From positions 84,958 to 148,957 of the forward strand of contig JAJEGS010000018.1 in assembly GCA_022819745.1 (NCBI GenBank): a stretch of DNA of 64,000 bases. Direction: 5' to 3'. Origin of the DNA: Candidatus Latescibacterota bacterium. Its GTDB lineage: Bacteria > Latescibacterota > UBA2968 > UBA8231. Position 1 is the first letter of the stretch; every line of letters begins with the position of its first letter. Shown here in pieces: positions 43,508 to 52,605 of the stretch. A program made the translations under genes and the position numbers. The notes beneath the pieces are model-generated. The model was given only the letters and a program-made list of their open reading frames with translations. It was not told the DNA's origin and ran no database searches.

Positions 43508-44764
43508 CTAGACCCAAATGGGCCAGTCGCGTTCTTGGAGTTTGCGCCAGAGTTCATCGAAGTCTGCGCTGCCGTCGTCTTCGCGCTCGGTGAGGCAGAT
43601 GCCGGGGGCGAAGGCTTCGTCAACGCCTTGTTTCATCAGGCGCTCGGCCTGGCGCAGGTTGCAGTAGTAGTGTTCGAGGTCGCCGGGCAGGGTTACGACG
43701 GAGAAGTGGCGCGGCCATTGCGGCGCGGGTACGTCGCGGTAGCGCTCGACTGCATCCTCGTCTAGTTCTACTCCTAAACCGGGGCCTGTGGGTACCTGCA
43801 TAAAGCCGCGTTGGACTTGATGCGGCTCGACGATTAGGTCGTCTTCGTACGTGTGATGGGCGGTTACGCCCGGCAGGGTAGCTGTGTGCATTACTGCGCC
43901 GAGGTGGCAGGCGAAGGCTGCGGTGATGCCGGTGCCGACGTATTGCAAGAGGATCGGGGTATTGGCCGCGGCAAAGGCCCAAGAAGCGGCCAGCGCGTTG
44001 CGGATGGTCTCGTGGCTACAAAGAGCGCCGTCGAAATCGCCAGCGCGCAGCCCAAGCCAGGGGCCGGAAGGCTGGCGCGAGGGGCCGTCGAAGATGGTGC
44101 TGACGCCGTGGAGGTAGAAGGGAATGCGGATTTCTTGGTGCAAGCGCCGCCAGCCCTCGATGTCATAGGCGAAGATCGGCTCTTCGATTCCTTTGACTAT
44201 GGGGATTTGTTCCAACTGGCGCAGGATGGGAAGGGCTTTTTCCACGTTGACGAGTGCGCCGTTGAAGTCGAATTCAATGCGGAAGTCAGGCGGGGCTGCT
44301 TCCTGCATGGCTTGGGCTTGCTCGACCACGTCGTAGAAGGCGCGGGCTTTGCATTTTAGCCCGCGATAGCCGCGAGCGGCGGCTTCTTGCACCTCAGCGG
44401 CCGAGTCCTCGGGCGACATGCTGGGCATCCACCAACCCATGCTCACCCACTCTCGCACCTGTTGGCCCATCAGCTTCCAAGCCGGCAGCCCGAGGTGTTT
44501 GCCCATCAGGTCGTAACAGGCCATGTCGAGATTGAAACGCCCGGTGCCCATGACGTGGTCAAAAGGGTTGGTGCCGAGATAGGCGTCGAGCAAGCTCTGC
44601 TCAAAGGGCGGGCCGGGGTTTTCGCCCAAGCCGACTAGGCCGGTATCGGTGTGGAATTTGTACACGGTTACCTCTTCGGTCATGCCGAAGTGGTAAAACG
44701 CTTTGCGGATGCGAGCCTCGTAGGGAAGGCGCAGGGGGATGACTTCGATGGTGGTGATTTTCAC
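43508..44764 (-). CDS. Mandelate racemase/enolase-superfamily enzyme
   Basis: The 418-residue product has the superfamily layout with K137-C-K139 (GLKCKARAF), Asp166 in IEFDFNGAL and Glu194 or 195 in KGIEEPIF, consistent with a divalent-metal barrel enzyme. The N-terminal cap includes MKITTIEVIPLRLPY. It heads the minus-strand operon of two enolase-superfamily enzymes, LamG/propeller protein and Gfo/Idh/MocA enzyme. Substrate unknown; sugar-acid metabolism is the best inference from the neighbours. Confidence 0.9.
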   Translation of the reverse strand: MKITTIEVIPLRLPYEARIRKAFYHFGMTEEVTVYKFHTDTGLVGLGENPGPPFEQSLLDAYLGTNPFDHVMGTGRFNLDMACYDLMGKHLGLPAWKLMGQQVREWVSMGWWMPSMSPEDSAAEVQEAAARGYRGLKCKARAFYDVVEQAQAMQEAAPPDFRIEFDFNGALVNVEKALPILRQLEQIPIVKGIEEPIFAYDIEGWRRLHQEIRIPFYLHGVSTIFDGPSRQPSGPWLGLRAGDFDGALCSHETIRNALAASWAFAAANTPILLQYVGTGITAAFACHLGAVMHTATLPGVTAHHTYEDDLIVEPHQVQRGFMQVPTGPGLGVELDEDAVERYRDVPAPQWPRHFSVVTLPGDLEHYYCNLRQAERLMKQGVDEAFAPGICLTEREDDGSADFDELWRKLQERDWPIWV

Positions 44765-44899
44765 GGCGTAGCTCCTGTGGGCATGGAACGCGATTTTGTG
44801 GCCAGAGATATAGGCAATTCAGGCGAGGAATGAAAGCCTCCAATTTTTCCCCATGCCGTGCGCGTTGCTTGGAAGCGGTGGTGAGTCTAATTTCCTGCC

Positions 44900-46864
44900 A
44901 TGTTAAAATCAAAAGCAATCAGTCTCTGGCTCCTGTTGGTGGGGGCCGTTGCCGCGTGGGGTACCGAGACTCCGTTTAGCCGGGGCGTCAATCTGACCAA
45001 TTGGCTGCAAGCGCCGAGTGCGCAGAACGTGCACTTTGCCAAGTTTGGCCGGACCGATTTCGAGCGGATCCAACAGCTTGGTTGCGACGTGGTGCGCCTG
45101 CCGATTAATCTGCACGCCATGACCAGCGGTCCGCCGGATTACCGCATCGATCCCTTGCTTTACTCCTTTCTCGATCAAATCGCAGATTGGGCCGACGAGT
45201 TGGGTCTGCATCTGATTTTGGACAACCACTCGTTTGATCCGGCGGTGAATACTTCGCCGGACATCGGCGATGTGCTGGTGCCGGTGTGGACCCAGCTTGC
45301 TGCTCATTTTGCCGCGCATCCGGCCCGGCTCTACTACGAGATCCTCAACGAGCCGCACGGCATTAGCGACGCGGCTTGGAACGCGATCCAGCAGCAGGTG
45401 ATTGACGCGATCCGGCAGGTGGATCAGCAGCACGCGATCGTCGTTGGCCCGGCCAACTGGAATAGCTTCCGCAACCTGCAGCGGATGCCGGTCTTTGCCG
45501 ACGACAACCTCGTGTACACGTTTCACTTCTACGAGCCTTTTGTCTTTACCCACCAAGGTGCTAGCTGGACCAATCCCTCGCTAGTCCCGTTGCGCGGCGT
45601 GCCCTTTCCCTACGAGCGGGCGCGCATGCCGACGTTGCCCTCGTCCTTGCAGGGCACGTGGGTGGGCACGGCGCTGGGCAACTACAGCCAAGAGGGTACT
45701 ATCACGCAGATGCGCATACTGATTGACGAGGCATCAGCTTTTCAGAAGGATCGCGGCGTGCCACTGTTTTGCGGGGAGTTTGGGGTGTACAGCCCAAACA
45801 GCGACAACAGCGACCGCATCTTGTGGTACGAGGTGGTGCGGCAGCACTTGGAGGAGCGGGGTATTGCGTGGGCGATTTGGGATTATCGCGGTGGTTTTGG
45901 CTTGTTTGAGCGCGGGTCGGACGAGTTGTTTGAGTTTGACCTGAACGTGCCGCTGTTGGAGGCATTGGGGCTAAACGTGCCGCCGCAGCGGGATTTTGTC
46001 GCCGAGCCAGACCAACAGGGGTTTGTGCTCTACGAGGACTCCCTCGGCCCGCACATGGCCGAATCTAACCACCTCAGTGCGGGTACGGTCGATTACTATG
46101 ATGAGGCGGACCCAACGGTGGGCCGCTACTGCATGCGCTGGACTGGGGTGCCGCTCTACGGGTTCATTGGCTTCGACTTCAAGCCCTTCAAGGACCTGTC
46201 CGCGTTGGTTTCGACTGGTTACGCGGTCGAGTTTTGGGTGCGGGGGGATACGCCGGGATCGTCGTTTGACATCCGCTTGGTCGATACGGATACCGAAGAC
46301 CCGGACGACCACCCTTGGCGCATGCGCTATACGATAGACGAGCAGGTGGTGCCGTGGGATGGCGAATGGCACGCGGTACACATCCCCCTACGCGACTTCG
46401 CCGAACACGGAGCTTGGGAGAATGAGTGGTTCGAGCCGGTCGGCGCGTTCGACTGGCAGGCCATCGATCGCTTCGACATCGTGGCCGAACACCACGCCTT
46501 GGATGGGATTCAGTTCTGGTTCGACGAACTGCGGATTGTGGGACCGGAGTTGACGGCCGTGCTCCACGAGGCCGCGTCGCAGCCAGCCGCGCTGGCGTTG
46601 GCCGCGAATTATCCCAACCCGTTCAATGCGACGACTGCGATCCGCTACGCGCTGCCGGCCGCTGGGCCGGTGCATCTGGCGGTCTATGCGCTGAACGGCC
46701 AGCAGGTGCGGACGCTGGTGCAGGGCGTGGCGGCTCCGGGACGGCACGTGGCGCGATGGGATGGTCGCGATGACGCGGGGCGGGCGGTGGCCAGTGGCGT
46801 GTACCTGTATCGCTTGGCCGCTGTGGGTGGGGTGCGGACCGGGAAGATGACGTTGGTGCGTTGA
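44900..46864 (+). CDS. Secreted GH5-like endoglucanase with PNPFN C-terminal domain
   Basis: The 654-residue product has a signal peptide (LWLLLVGAVAAW). The GH5 barrel spans about residues 25-360, with acid/base Glu151 in YYEILNEPHG and nucleophile Glu293 in LFCGEFGVY. A beta-sandwich of carbohydrate-binding type follows (about 375-555). The last about 85 residues start with NYPNPFNATTAIRYALP and contain VYALNGQQVRTL and WDGRDDAGRAVASGVYLYRL, ending in TLVR. Such PNPFN domains resemble type-A T9SS sorting domains. No clear ribosome-binding site is seen. Likely degrades beta-glucan outside the cell. Confidence 0.92.
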   Translation: MLKSKAISLWLLLVGAVAAWGTETPFSRGVNLTNWLQAPSAQNVHFAKFGRTDFERIQQLGCDVVRLPINLHAMTSGPPDYRIDPLLYSFLDQIADWADELGLHLILDNHSFDPAVNTSPDIGDVLVPVWTQLAAHFAAHPARLYYEILNEPHGISDAAWNAIQQQVIDAIRQVDQQHAIVVGPANWNSFRNLQRMPVFADDNLVYTFHFYEPFVFTHQGASWTNPSLVPLRGVPFPYERARMPTLPSSLQGTWVGTALGNYSQEGTITQMRILIDEASAFQKDRGVPLFCGEFGVYSPNSDNSDRILWYEVVRQHLEERGIAWAIWDYRGGFGLFERGSDELFEFDLNVPLLEALGLNVPPQRDFVAEPDQQGFVLYEDSLGPHMAESNHLSAGTVDYYDEADPTVGRYCMRWTGVPLYGFIGFDFKPFKDLSALVSTGYAVEFWVRGDTPGSSFDIRLVDTDTEDPDDHPWRMRYTIDEQVVPWDGEWHAVHIPLRDFAEHGAWENEWFEPVGAFDWQAIDRFDIVAEHHALDGIQFWFDELRIVGPELTAVLHEAASQPAALALAANYPNPFNATTAIRYALPAAGPVHLAVYALNGQQVRTLVQGVAAPGRHVARWDGRDDAGRAVASGVYLYRLAAVGGVRTGKMTLVR

Positions 46865-46971
46865 AGATAGAGCTTCTGGTCCGCGTTTTGCTTTTGCCGA
46901 GTAGCAGGGTGCTCTATTGAACGGGTGCCCGATGGTGAGTACATTGACCTGTCAAGAAGGAGATAGTAGGC

Positions 46972-47367
46972 ATGGCAGAACGTTCTCCCCTCGACTACGG
47001 CGACCGCCTTGGTCGTCTCGAAGGCATCATTGAGCAGATCAACGACCGCTTAGGCAGTTTGGAGAATCGTATAAGCAGCTTAGAGAATCGCATGAGCAGC
47101 TTAGAGGCTCAGATGAGCAGCTTGAGGAGCGATTTGGAGGGTCGCATGAGCAGTTTAGAGAGCAAGCTAGAGAGCCGCATGAACAGCTTGAGGAACGATT
47201 TAGAGGGTCGCATGAGCAGTTTAGAGAGCAAGCTAGAGAGCCGCATGAACAGCTTGGAGATCAGCCACCGCCGGGACTTCCGCTGGCTGATCGGCACGAT
47301 GATCGGCATGTGGACGACGATGATGGGCTTGCTCGTGACGGTGGCCGTTAAGGTATTTTCGGGCTAG
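46972..47367 (+). CDS. Coiled-coil protein with C-terminal membrane anchor
   Basis: The 131-residue protein starts after a good AAGGAGA. Residues about 25-95 form an uninterrupted coiled coil in which three 7-residue units (SLENRIS, SLENRMS, SLEAQMS) switch to four 11-residue units (SLRSDLEGRMS, SLESKLESRMN and copies). A transmembrane helix follows near the C-terminus (LIGTMIGMWTTMMGLLVTVAV). The 66-bp unit 47119-47184 is duplicated at 47185-47250. No enzymatic motif is present; it is likely a membrane-anchored scaffold or tether. Confidence 0.8.
   Translation: MAERSPLDYGDRLGRLEGIIEQINDRLGSLENRISSLENRMSSLEAQMSSLRSDLEGRMSSLESKLESRMNSLRNDLEGRMSSLESKLESRMNSLEISHRRDFRWLIGTMIGMWTTMMGLLVTVAVKVFSG
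47119..47250 (+). repeat. Tandem 66-bp duplication in coiled-coil gene
   Basis: Units 47119-47184 and 47185-47250 are nearly identical and each encodes two 11-residue coiled-coil units. Such copies expand and contract by slippage or recombination in steps that preserve the frame. Confidence 0.85.
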
Positions 47368-47524
47368 CTGAAACTGTTACCGTACAGGATCGAATGTTAC
47401 CGTACTTCCACAAACCCACCCCTACGAATTTCTAGTACTTCAAAAGCAGGTCAAGGCACATAGCGGCAGCGAGGAAGCCGCGCTGTCGGTGCGTGTGCAG
47501 CCGCGGGCACGAGGCCGCCGACTC

Positions 47525-48973
47525 CTATTCAACGCGCCGGTCTTCCAGCCAATAGGAGTATAGCCGCGCTTGGTGCAGGTAGAACTTCAGGCGCACTGGT
47601 TTTTCAAATACCAGATCGTGCGGGTGCTTCCACTCGTATTTGGCGTGCAGGCTGTCGCCGGTGAAGGGCGGCGGTTCCTCTCCGGGTACCCAAAAGCCGG
47701 GGAGGGGTCTGCCGGTCTCGGCGTCTTGGATCTCGGCGTAGATTTCGCCCCAGCGGGCGTCGGCGTTGAGGTAGAGGTCTTGGCCGCGCCAGTGGAAGGG
47801 CTGGGTGACGAGGGTGGCGATTTCGTCGCCGTCGATGGAGACGAAGCGGTCGGGCGGCAGCTTGGCCAAGCAGAGTGCGCCTGGGTCGGCGAAGTGGCGC
47901 TCTGCTACCCCGAGCCGGAATAGCTCCTTGCAGCGATTGAAGCGCTGGTACATTTCCACGCTGCCCGGTATGCGGAGGGCGTTGTAGTAAGCCCAAATCT
48001 CGCCGTCTTCGCGCACCAGCGGTGCGCCGGCCATGAGGAGCTGGCTGGTGCCGTAGTTTTCCCCGTCCCAAGGTTCGATGCCGATAAAGGGCGTGCGGTC
48101 GGCCACGCGATCCCAGGTGTGCAGGTCGCGCGAGACGGCCATTTCAATCTGGTTGATGCGGGTGAAGTTGGTGGCCGGCGGCGGGATGGCACCGATGGGA
48201 TTGAAGACGGTGGGGAAGCCGATGTACAGGCCCTGATAGGGCATGACGGCCATGTTGTAGATCTCGGCGTGGTAGTCTTCGTCATCGACGATTGGCGGGG
48301 TGATGTACGCTGGGTCGTCGATGATGGTGCGGACGCGTTGGCGGCAGTTTTCCCAGTCGGTTTCGTCGGCGTGGAAGATGAGTTCGGGCGCGGTGAAGTG
48401 GTCAAAGTCGCGGCTGGTCGCCAGCCAGACCGAGCGGCCCCACTCGGTGGGCTGCTTGACCATGGCGAGGAATTGCTCGGTATAGGGGTCGTACACAAAC
48501 TGGGACTCGTCTTGGCTGGGGATGAAGGAACTGGGAAGCGGGGTCCAAGCAAAGCCGTCGGGCGAGACGGCACCGTCGCGGCCACTGCTGCCGAACAGGG
48601 CCTTGTAGCGGCGGTTCGGGTCTGGGTCGCGCTCGTCGCGGACGATGTGGTACAGGCCTGGGCCGTTGGGATCGCAAGCGATGTTGTTGTCTTTGTTGCC
48701 GTTTGACTCGTATAGCCCGAGGGAGGGTTTTTCCCAGTGCTCGCCGTCGTGGGAGATGGCAAAGCGGGCTTGCGGGCCGTTGTACCACCATTCGTAGCGT
48801 CCCTCGTCCGGGTTCCACAAGGGCGCGCTGCGGCTCTGGATGCCGCCGGTGATGAGGGGGCCGCACTTTTTGGGCGGATGTAGGGTGCGGGTGGTGCCTT
48901 GCTCAGAGACTAAGGCGCGGCTGTCGAGAAAGAGCTGGCGGTGCTTTTTGGGGTCGATGAGGTCGGTGGACAT
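47525..48973 (-). CDS. Glycoside hydrolase-like five-bladed propeller protein
   Basis: The 482-residue product resembles GH32/43/130-like five-bladed propellers: WNPDEGRYEWWYNGP, AISHDGEHWEKPSLGLYE, VSPDGFAWTPLPSSF, MAVSRDLHTWDR and IWAYYNALR. A C-terminal beta-sandwich follows (about residues 390-482). Catalytic acids are not assignable with certainty. There is no signal peptide. A GTG at 48982 is an alternative start. It follows the Gfo/Idh/MocA gene with a 9 bp gap, so the two are co-transcribed. It is a distant relative of the protein at 28915. Confidence 0.75.
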   Translation of the reverse strand: MSTDLIDPKKHRQLFLDSRALVSEQGTTRTLHPPKKCGPLITGGIQSRSAPLWNPDEGRYEWWYNGPQARFAISHDGEHWEKPSLGLYESNGNKDNNIACDPNGPGLYHIVRDERDPDPNRRYKALFGSSGRDGAVSPDGFAWTPLPSSFIPSQDESQFVYDPYTEQFLAMVKQPTEWGRSVWLATSRDFDHFTAPELIFHADETDWENCRQRVRTIIDDPAYITPPIVDDEDYHAEIYNMAVMPYQGLYIGFPTVFNPIGAIPPPATNFTRINQIEMAVSRDLHTWDRVADRTPFIGIEPWDGENYGTSQLLMAGAPLVREDGEIWAYYNALRIPGSVEMYQRFNRCKELFRLGVAERHFADPGALCLAKLPPDRFVSIDGDEIATLVTQPFHWRGQDLYLNADARWGEIYAEIQDAETGRPLPGFWVPGEEPPPFTGDSLHAKYEWKHPHDLVFEKPVRLKFYLHQARLYSYWLEDRRVE

Positions 48974-48982
48974 GATTATCAC

Positions 48983-49984
48983 TCATAGCGCAAAGGGTGG
49001 AATGCGGAGGAACGCGCCCTCTTGTCGGGCGGATTCTTGGGCCATTAGGCAGGCTTGGGCCGTGGCGAATACCGAGCGGGTGGGGATGAAGAGGTCGGTG
49101 CCGCGTTCAATGGCGTCGATCAGGTTGGCGACGAACGCGCCGCTTTGGTCGGCAGGCAAATCGGGTGAGTACGGGGCGCGCTCGTTGGTGGCGATGAGCA
49201 GGTGGTTGTCGGCATAGGCGCGTAGGTGTGCCGAGCCGGTCGTGCCCATGATGATGAAGTGAGTGTCGCCAAACGAGGGCGCGGCTTGGGGCGTGAGCCA
49301 GTCGGCGGTGAGGGTGGCCAACGCGCCGTCGGATAGCGCGAAGGAAGCCTGCACGTGGTCGTCTAGGCGCGGCTCTTCCGTGAACCGCTTGCAGGTGGTG
49401 AGGGCGTGGACGCCGACGCATTCGGCATTGGTGAGCCAGCGGATTTGATCGACGCCGTGGCAAGCGAGGTCGTGGAACGCGCCCGTGTACTGATTCGGGT
49501 CAAAATACCAGGCTGGGGCTGTGTCGCGGCGGATCTTGTGCGGGTGGGTGGAGATGAGGCTGGCGATGGTCCCGAGCGCGCCGTCGAGGATGGCTTGGCG
49601 CAGGGCGATAAACGGCGGGTAGCTGCGCGAGGTGAACCACATGGATATGTGGATTGCGCTAGAGGCGACAGCGCGGCGCATGCGTTCCCAGTCGTCGAGC
49701 GAGTGGCACAGGGGTTTGTCGAGCAGCAGGTGAATCCCAGCGCGGGCACAGGTTTCCACGAGCGCGGTTTTCTCGTGGTGGATCAAGCCTTCGAGGATTA
49801 GCTCGGGTTGGGCGCGGTCGATCATGTCCTCTAAAGTGGCGAAGCGGGGGATGGATAAATAGCGTTCGCAGAGTGCGTCGTCGTCTTCAACCAAGCCGAC
49901 GATCTGGCCGTTTGTTGCCTGTAAGGCGGATTGGATCATGCCGCCGATGTGGCCGTAGTGGACGCCCATGATGCCGATGCGCAT
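48983..49984 (-). CDS. Gfo/Idh/MocA-family oxidoreductase
   Basis: The 333-residue product has a Rossmann start (MRIGIMGVHYGHIGGMIQSA) in which the usual GxGxxG is degenerate. DKPLCHS supplies the family Lys. The substrate domain includes HDLACHGVDQIRWL (candidate catalytic His). It is likely an NAD(P)-dependent sugar or cyclitol oxidoreductase. It is the first gene of a two-gene minus-strand unit with the GH-like propeller gene. Confidence 0.87.
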   Translation of the reverse strand: MRIGIMGVHYGHIGGMIQSALQATNGQIVGLVEDDDALCERYLSIPRFATLEDMIDRAQPELILEGLIHHEKTALVETCARAGIHLLLDKPLCHSLDDWERMRRAVASSAIHISMWFTSRSYPPFIALRQAILDGALGTIASLISTHPHKIRRDTAPAWYFDPNQYTGAFHDLACHGVDQIRWLTNAECVGVHALTTCKRFTEEPRLDDHVQASFALSDGALATLTADWLTPQAAPSFGDTHFIIMGTTGSAHLRAYADNHLLIATNERAPYSPDLPADQSGAFVANLIDAIERGTDLFIPTRSVFATAQACLMAQESARQEGAFLRIPPFAL

Positions 49985-50155
49985 GATGAATTCTCCGGGT
50001 GAAGTGTGCGCGGGAAGATAAGACGCGGCGGGTTAATGCGCTATCTGTTGCAGCGTGTCTTCAGGAACTCACGGCAGGCGCGTTTTGCCCTTATTGGGGC
50101 CGGGTGCGTTTTTATAGACAAATTTTCACTCCACTTGCAAGAAAGGTTGCCAACG

Positions 50156-52531
50156 ATGCGTTTGCTCATCGCCCTTTGCCTTCTCGTCAGCAGTGTCTAT
50201 GCCCAAGCCCCTGGCGAGGTTTATCTGACTCCAAAAATCGACCTCCAACTCCAGCCGGTCGCCGTGGCAGGGCTGGAGGATCGGACCTTGAACGTCCCTC
50301 CTGGTTTTGTCGTCGAGTTGTTCGCCGAGGATATCGGTAAAGGACGGCTGATGGCGTGGAGTCCGGATAGCGTGTTGCACGTGGCCGTCATGGGCACCCG
50401 AGGCAATAGCGAGTGGCGCGCCGATCCCAACCGCACCGGGCGCGTTGTGGCCCTGCCCGACCGCGACCGCGATGGCCGCGCCGACGAGGTGCGAACGGTG
50501 GCCGACGATCTGTTGTGGCCCAATAGCCTAGCCTTTTATCAGGGGGCGATGTACGTGGCCGATACTGATCAGGTCGTGCGCTTCAGGGACGGCGATGGCG
50601 ACGGCTTTTACGAAGAGCGCGAGGTCTTTATCCCGGATTTGGCGACGTGGATCCCCGGTTTAGGTGCCGCTGAGCACGTTACGCACACTATCGTCTTTGA
50701 CGAGGCCAACGAGCGGGTATATGTGCATCAGGGATCCTCCTGCGATCTGTGCCGCGAGCGCGATCCCGAGCGCGCTACGGTGCTGGCTTTTAACCTCGAC
50801 GGCACGGGGCGGCGGATTTTCGCCAGAGGTTTGCGCAATTCCATAGGCTTGGCGCTGCATCCGCTCACAGGCGAGTTGTGGGCGACCAACAACGGCCACG
50901 ACCGCAGCGGGCGGGACTTGCCTCCTGAGACCATTGTCATTGTACGCGAGGGTGGGTTCTACGGCTGGCCACTGGCGCACGGCTATCAGGCGTGGGTTGA
51001 CTTTGAGATTGACGAGTACTTTCGCTCGATTGCGCCCTTTACGCGCCAAGACACGCTCGACGTGGAGCGAATGGAGCAGCCGGCTGCCACGGTCGGGGCC
51101 CACACAGCGCCGATGGCGATCCACTTTTACACTGGCGACCAATTTCCCTCTGAATACCGCAACCAAGCCTTCGTCGCGCTGCGCGCCGGTGCGCGGGGCA
51201 ACGACCCTGGCTATAAGGTAGTGGCGGTGTTTAGCGACCCGGATGGGCAAAATTCTCAAGTAGGAGATTTCCTCACCGGCTTCCGTCCCAATCCGGGTAG
51301 CAACAGGGTATGGGGCAAGCCCGTGGGCTTGGAAAGCGACGCCCAAGGGGCGCTATACGTCTCCAGCGATCACACGACTCAGGCGGTTTTTCGGGTGCGG
51401 GTTGGGCCGCTGATGGGGCAGTGGGAAGTTGGGCCGCCGGATACGGTCTTGGCTGGTCAGTCGCTCGATTTGTCCGCGGCGATTGCGCTGACGCGCTTTG
51501 ATCGGGAAGCCGGCGAGCCGGTAGTGAGCGCCGATCTAAGTGCCTTGGGCGGCAGCGCTGAAACGCCGCTCACTGCCTTGGGCGACGGGCGTTACCGGCT
51601 GGAGGCTGCCTTGGCGGGCGCGGAGGCCAACGGTCGCAAGCAGATCGTGGTGAGCGTGGCGCAAAATACGGCGGAAGGTCCTTTTGAAATCGAGCTCTCT
51701 CGGACGCTAGTGGTGCTGCCAGCCGAGGACTTGGCGATCGTCGATGACGAGTTGGCTGCGGGCTGGACCGCAAACGCTGGTTTGGGCTTGGACAGCTTTG
51801 AGTTCGACGGCAGTGGCCCGGTTTTTACCGGCATCGCGGCTGGCGTGCTGACGGCCGATCCTCTGACGCGGCTGTTGCCTTGGCAGTTGGACATGGAGCC
51901 ACCGGCACCTATCGAGACGGTGGGTTATCGGGCGCTGCGGTTGGCGCTCCATCCCGGCGATGTGGTGCCAGCCGAAGACGATGTGGTGGAGGTGGTGTTG
52001 GAAAGCGGCGGCTTCCAGCGGGTCGTGCTTTTGGGGGAAGGAGCAGGGGATTACGGGCTGGATTTGGGGCATAAGGAATGGCAGGAGATAGAAGTTGCCC
52101 TAAGCGCATTTGGCATTCTCGACCGACCGATAGAGACCGTGCGTTTTGCTGCCAATTTAGAGGGGCGCTTTTACATCGACGATCTGCGGCTGGTGCGCAC
52201 GGAGTTTACCAGACCGACCGTCGTCCGCGAGGCGCGCGAAGACGCGACGCCGCAGCACTTCGGCTTGGAGCAGAATTTTCCCAATCCGTTCAACGGCCAG
52301 ACTGCGATCCGCTATACCCTCGCCCGCGCCCAAGAGGTTGAGCTGAAAGTCTATACCCTCACAGGGCAGCACGTGGCGACTCTGATCAGTGGCCATCGGT
52401 CGGCTGGTCGGCACGTGCTGCATTGGGATGGCCGCGACGGGCAGGGACGACCGCTGGCTTCGGGATTGTATTTGTACCAGCTACGGGCTGGAAGCGAGAG
52501 ACAGACGCGGAAGTTGCTGCTGGTGCGCTAG
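50156..52531 (+). CDS. Secreted glucose/sorbosone dehydrogenase-like propeller with PNPFN C-terminal domain
   Basis: The 791-residue product starts after GAAAGG with a signal peptide (MRLLIALCLLVSSVYAQ). An open extension of 50 codons upstream is non-coding in character. Residues about 30-430 follow the GSDH/PQQ-sugar-dehydrogenase-like propeller (DRDRDGRADEVRTVADDLLW, GLRNSIGLALHPLTGELWATNNGHDRSG, GFYGWP). A beta-rich middle follows. The C-terminus starts with NFPNPFNGQTAIRYTLA and ends in LLLVR, the same class as the GH5 glucanase. The Cys-rich VHQGSSCDLCRERD is unusual. Likely oxidises or binds sugars outside the cell; PQQ dependence is not proved. Confidence 0.8.
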   Translation: MRLLIALCLLVSSVYAQAPGEVYLTPKIDLQLQPVAVAGLEDRTLNVPPGFVVELFAEDIGKGRLMAWSPDSVLHVAVMGTRGNSEWRADPNRTGRVVALPDRDRDGRADEVRTVADDLLWPNSLAFYQGAMYVADTDQVVRFRDGDGDGFYEEREVFIPDLATWIPGLGAAEHVTHTIVFDEANERVYVHQGSSCDLCRERDPERATVLAFNLDGTGRRIFARGLRNSIGLALHPLTGELWATNNGHDRSGRDLPPETIVIVREGGFYGWPLAHGYQAWVDFEIDEYFRSIAPFTRQDTLDVERMEQPAATVGAHTAPMAIHFYTGDQFPSEYRNQAFVALRAGARGNDPGYKVVAVFSDPDGQNSQVGDFLTGFRPNPGSNRVWGKPVGLESDAQGALYVSSDHTTQAVFRVRVGPLMGQWEVGPPDTVLAGQSLDLSAAIALTRFDREAGEPVVSADLSALGGSAETPLTALGDGRYRLEAALAGAEANGRKQIVVSVAQNTAEGPFEIELSRTLVVLPAEDLAIVDDELAAGWTANAGLGLDSFEFDGSGPVFTGIAAGVLTADPLTRLLPWQLDMEPPAPIETVGYRALRLALHPGDVVPAEDDVVEVVLESGGFQRVVLLGEGAGDYGLDLGHKEWQEIEVALSAFGILDRPIETVRFAANLEGRFYIDDLRLVRTEFTRPTVVREAREDATPQHFGLEQNFPNPFNGQTAIRYTLARAQEVELKVYTLTGQHVATLISGHRSAGRHVLHWDGRDGQGRPLASGLYLYQLRAGSERQTRKLLLVR

Positions 52532-52578
52532 TGGGTGGGGAGATTGTCCATTGACAAGGTGTATGTATGAAGATTTTT

Positions 52579-52594
52579 TACAATCTATATTGTA
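52579..52594 (+). promoter_or_regulatory. Inverted repeat upstream of the DUF4160/DUF2442 pair
   Basis: TACAAT (52579-52584), four bases, then ATTGTA (52589-52594) form a perfect inverted repeat just ahead of CGGAGG and the first gene. TACAAT also resembles a -10 element; a TTGACA lies 22 bp upstream, farther than ideal. This is likely the control site of the pair. Confidence 0.5.
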
Positions 52595-52605
52595 CGGAGG
52601 GATGA

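Noticed and set aside
47119..47250. Repeats considered as a CRISPR array
   Set aside because: They lie inside a coding frame, have no spacers and are contiguous in-frame duplications.
47385..47432. Direct repeat GTTACCGTAC, twice within 30 bp, in the gap after the coiled-coil gene
   Set aside because: It resembles insertion-sequence end repeats, but no transposase, target duplication or inverted partner is visible.
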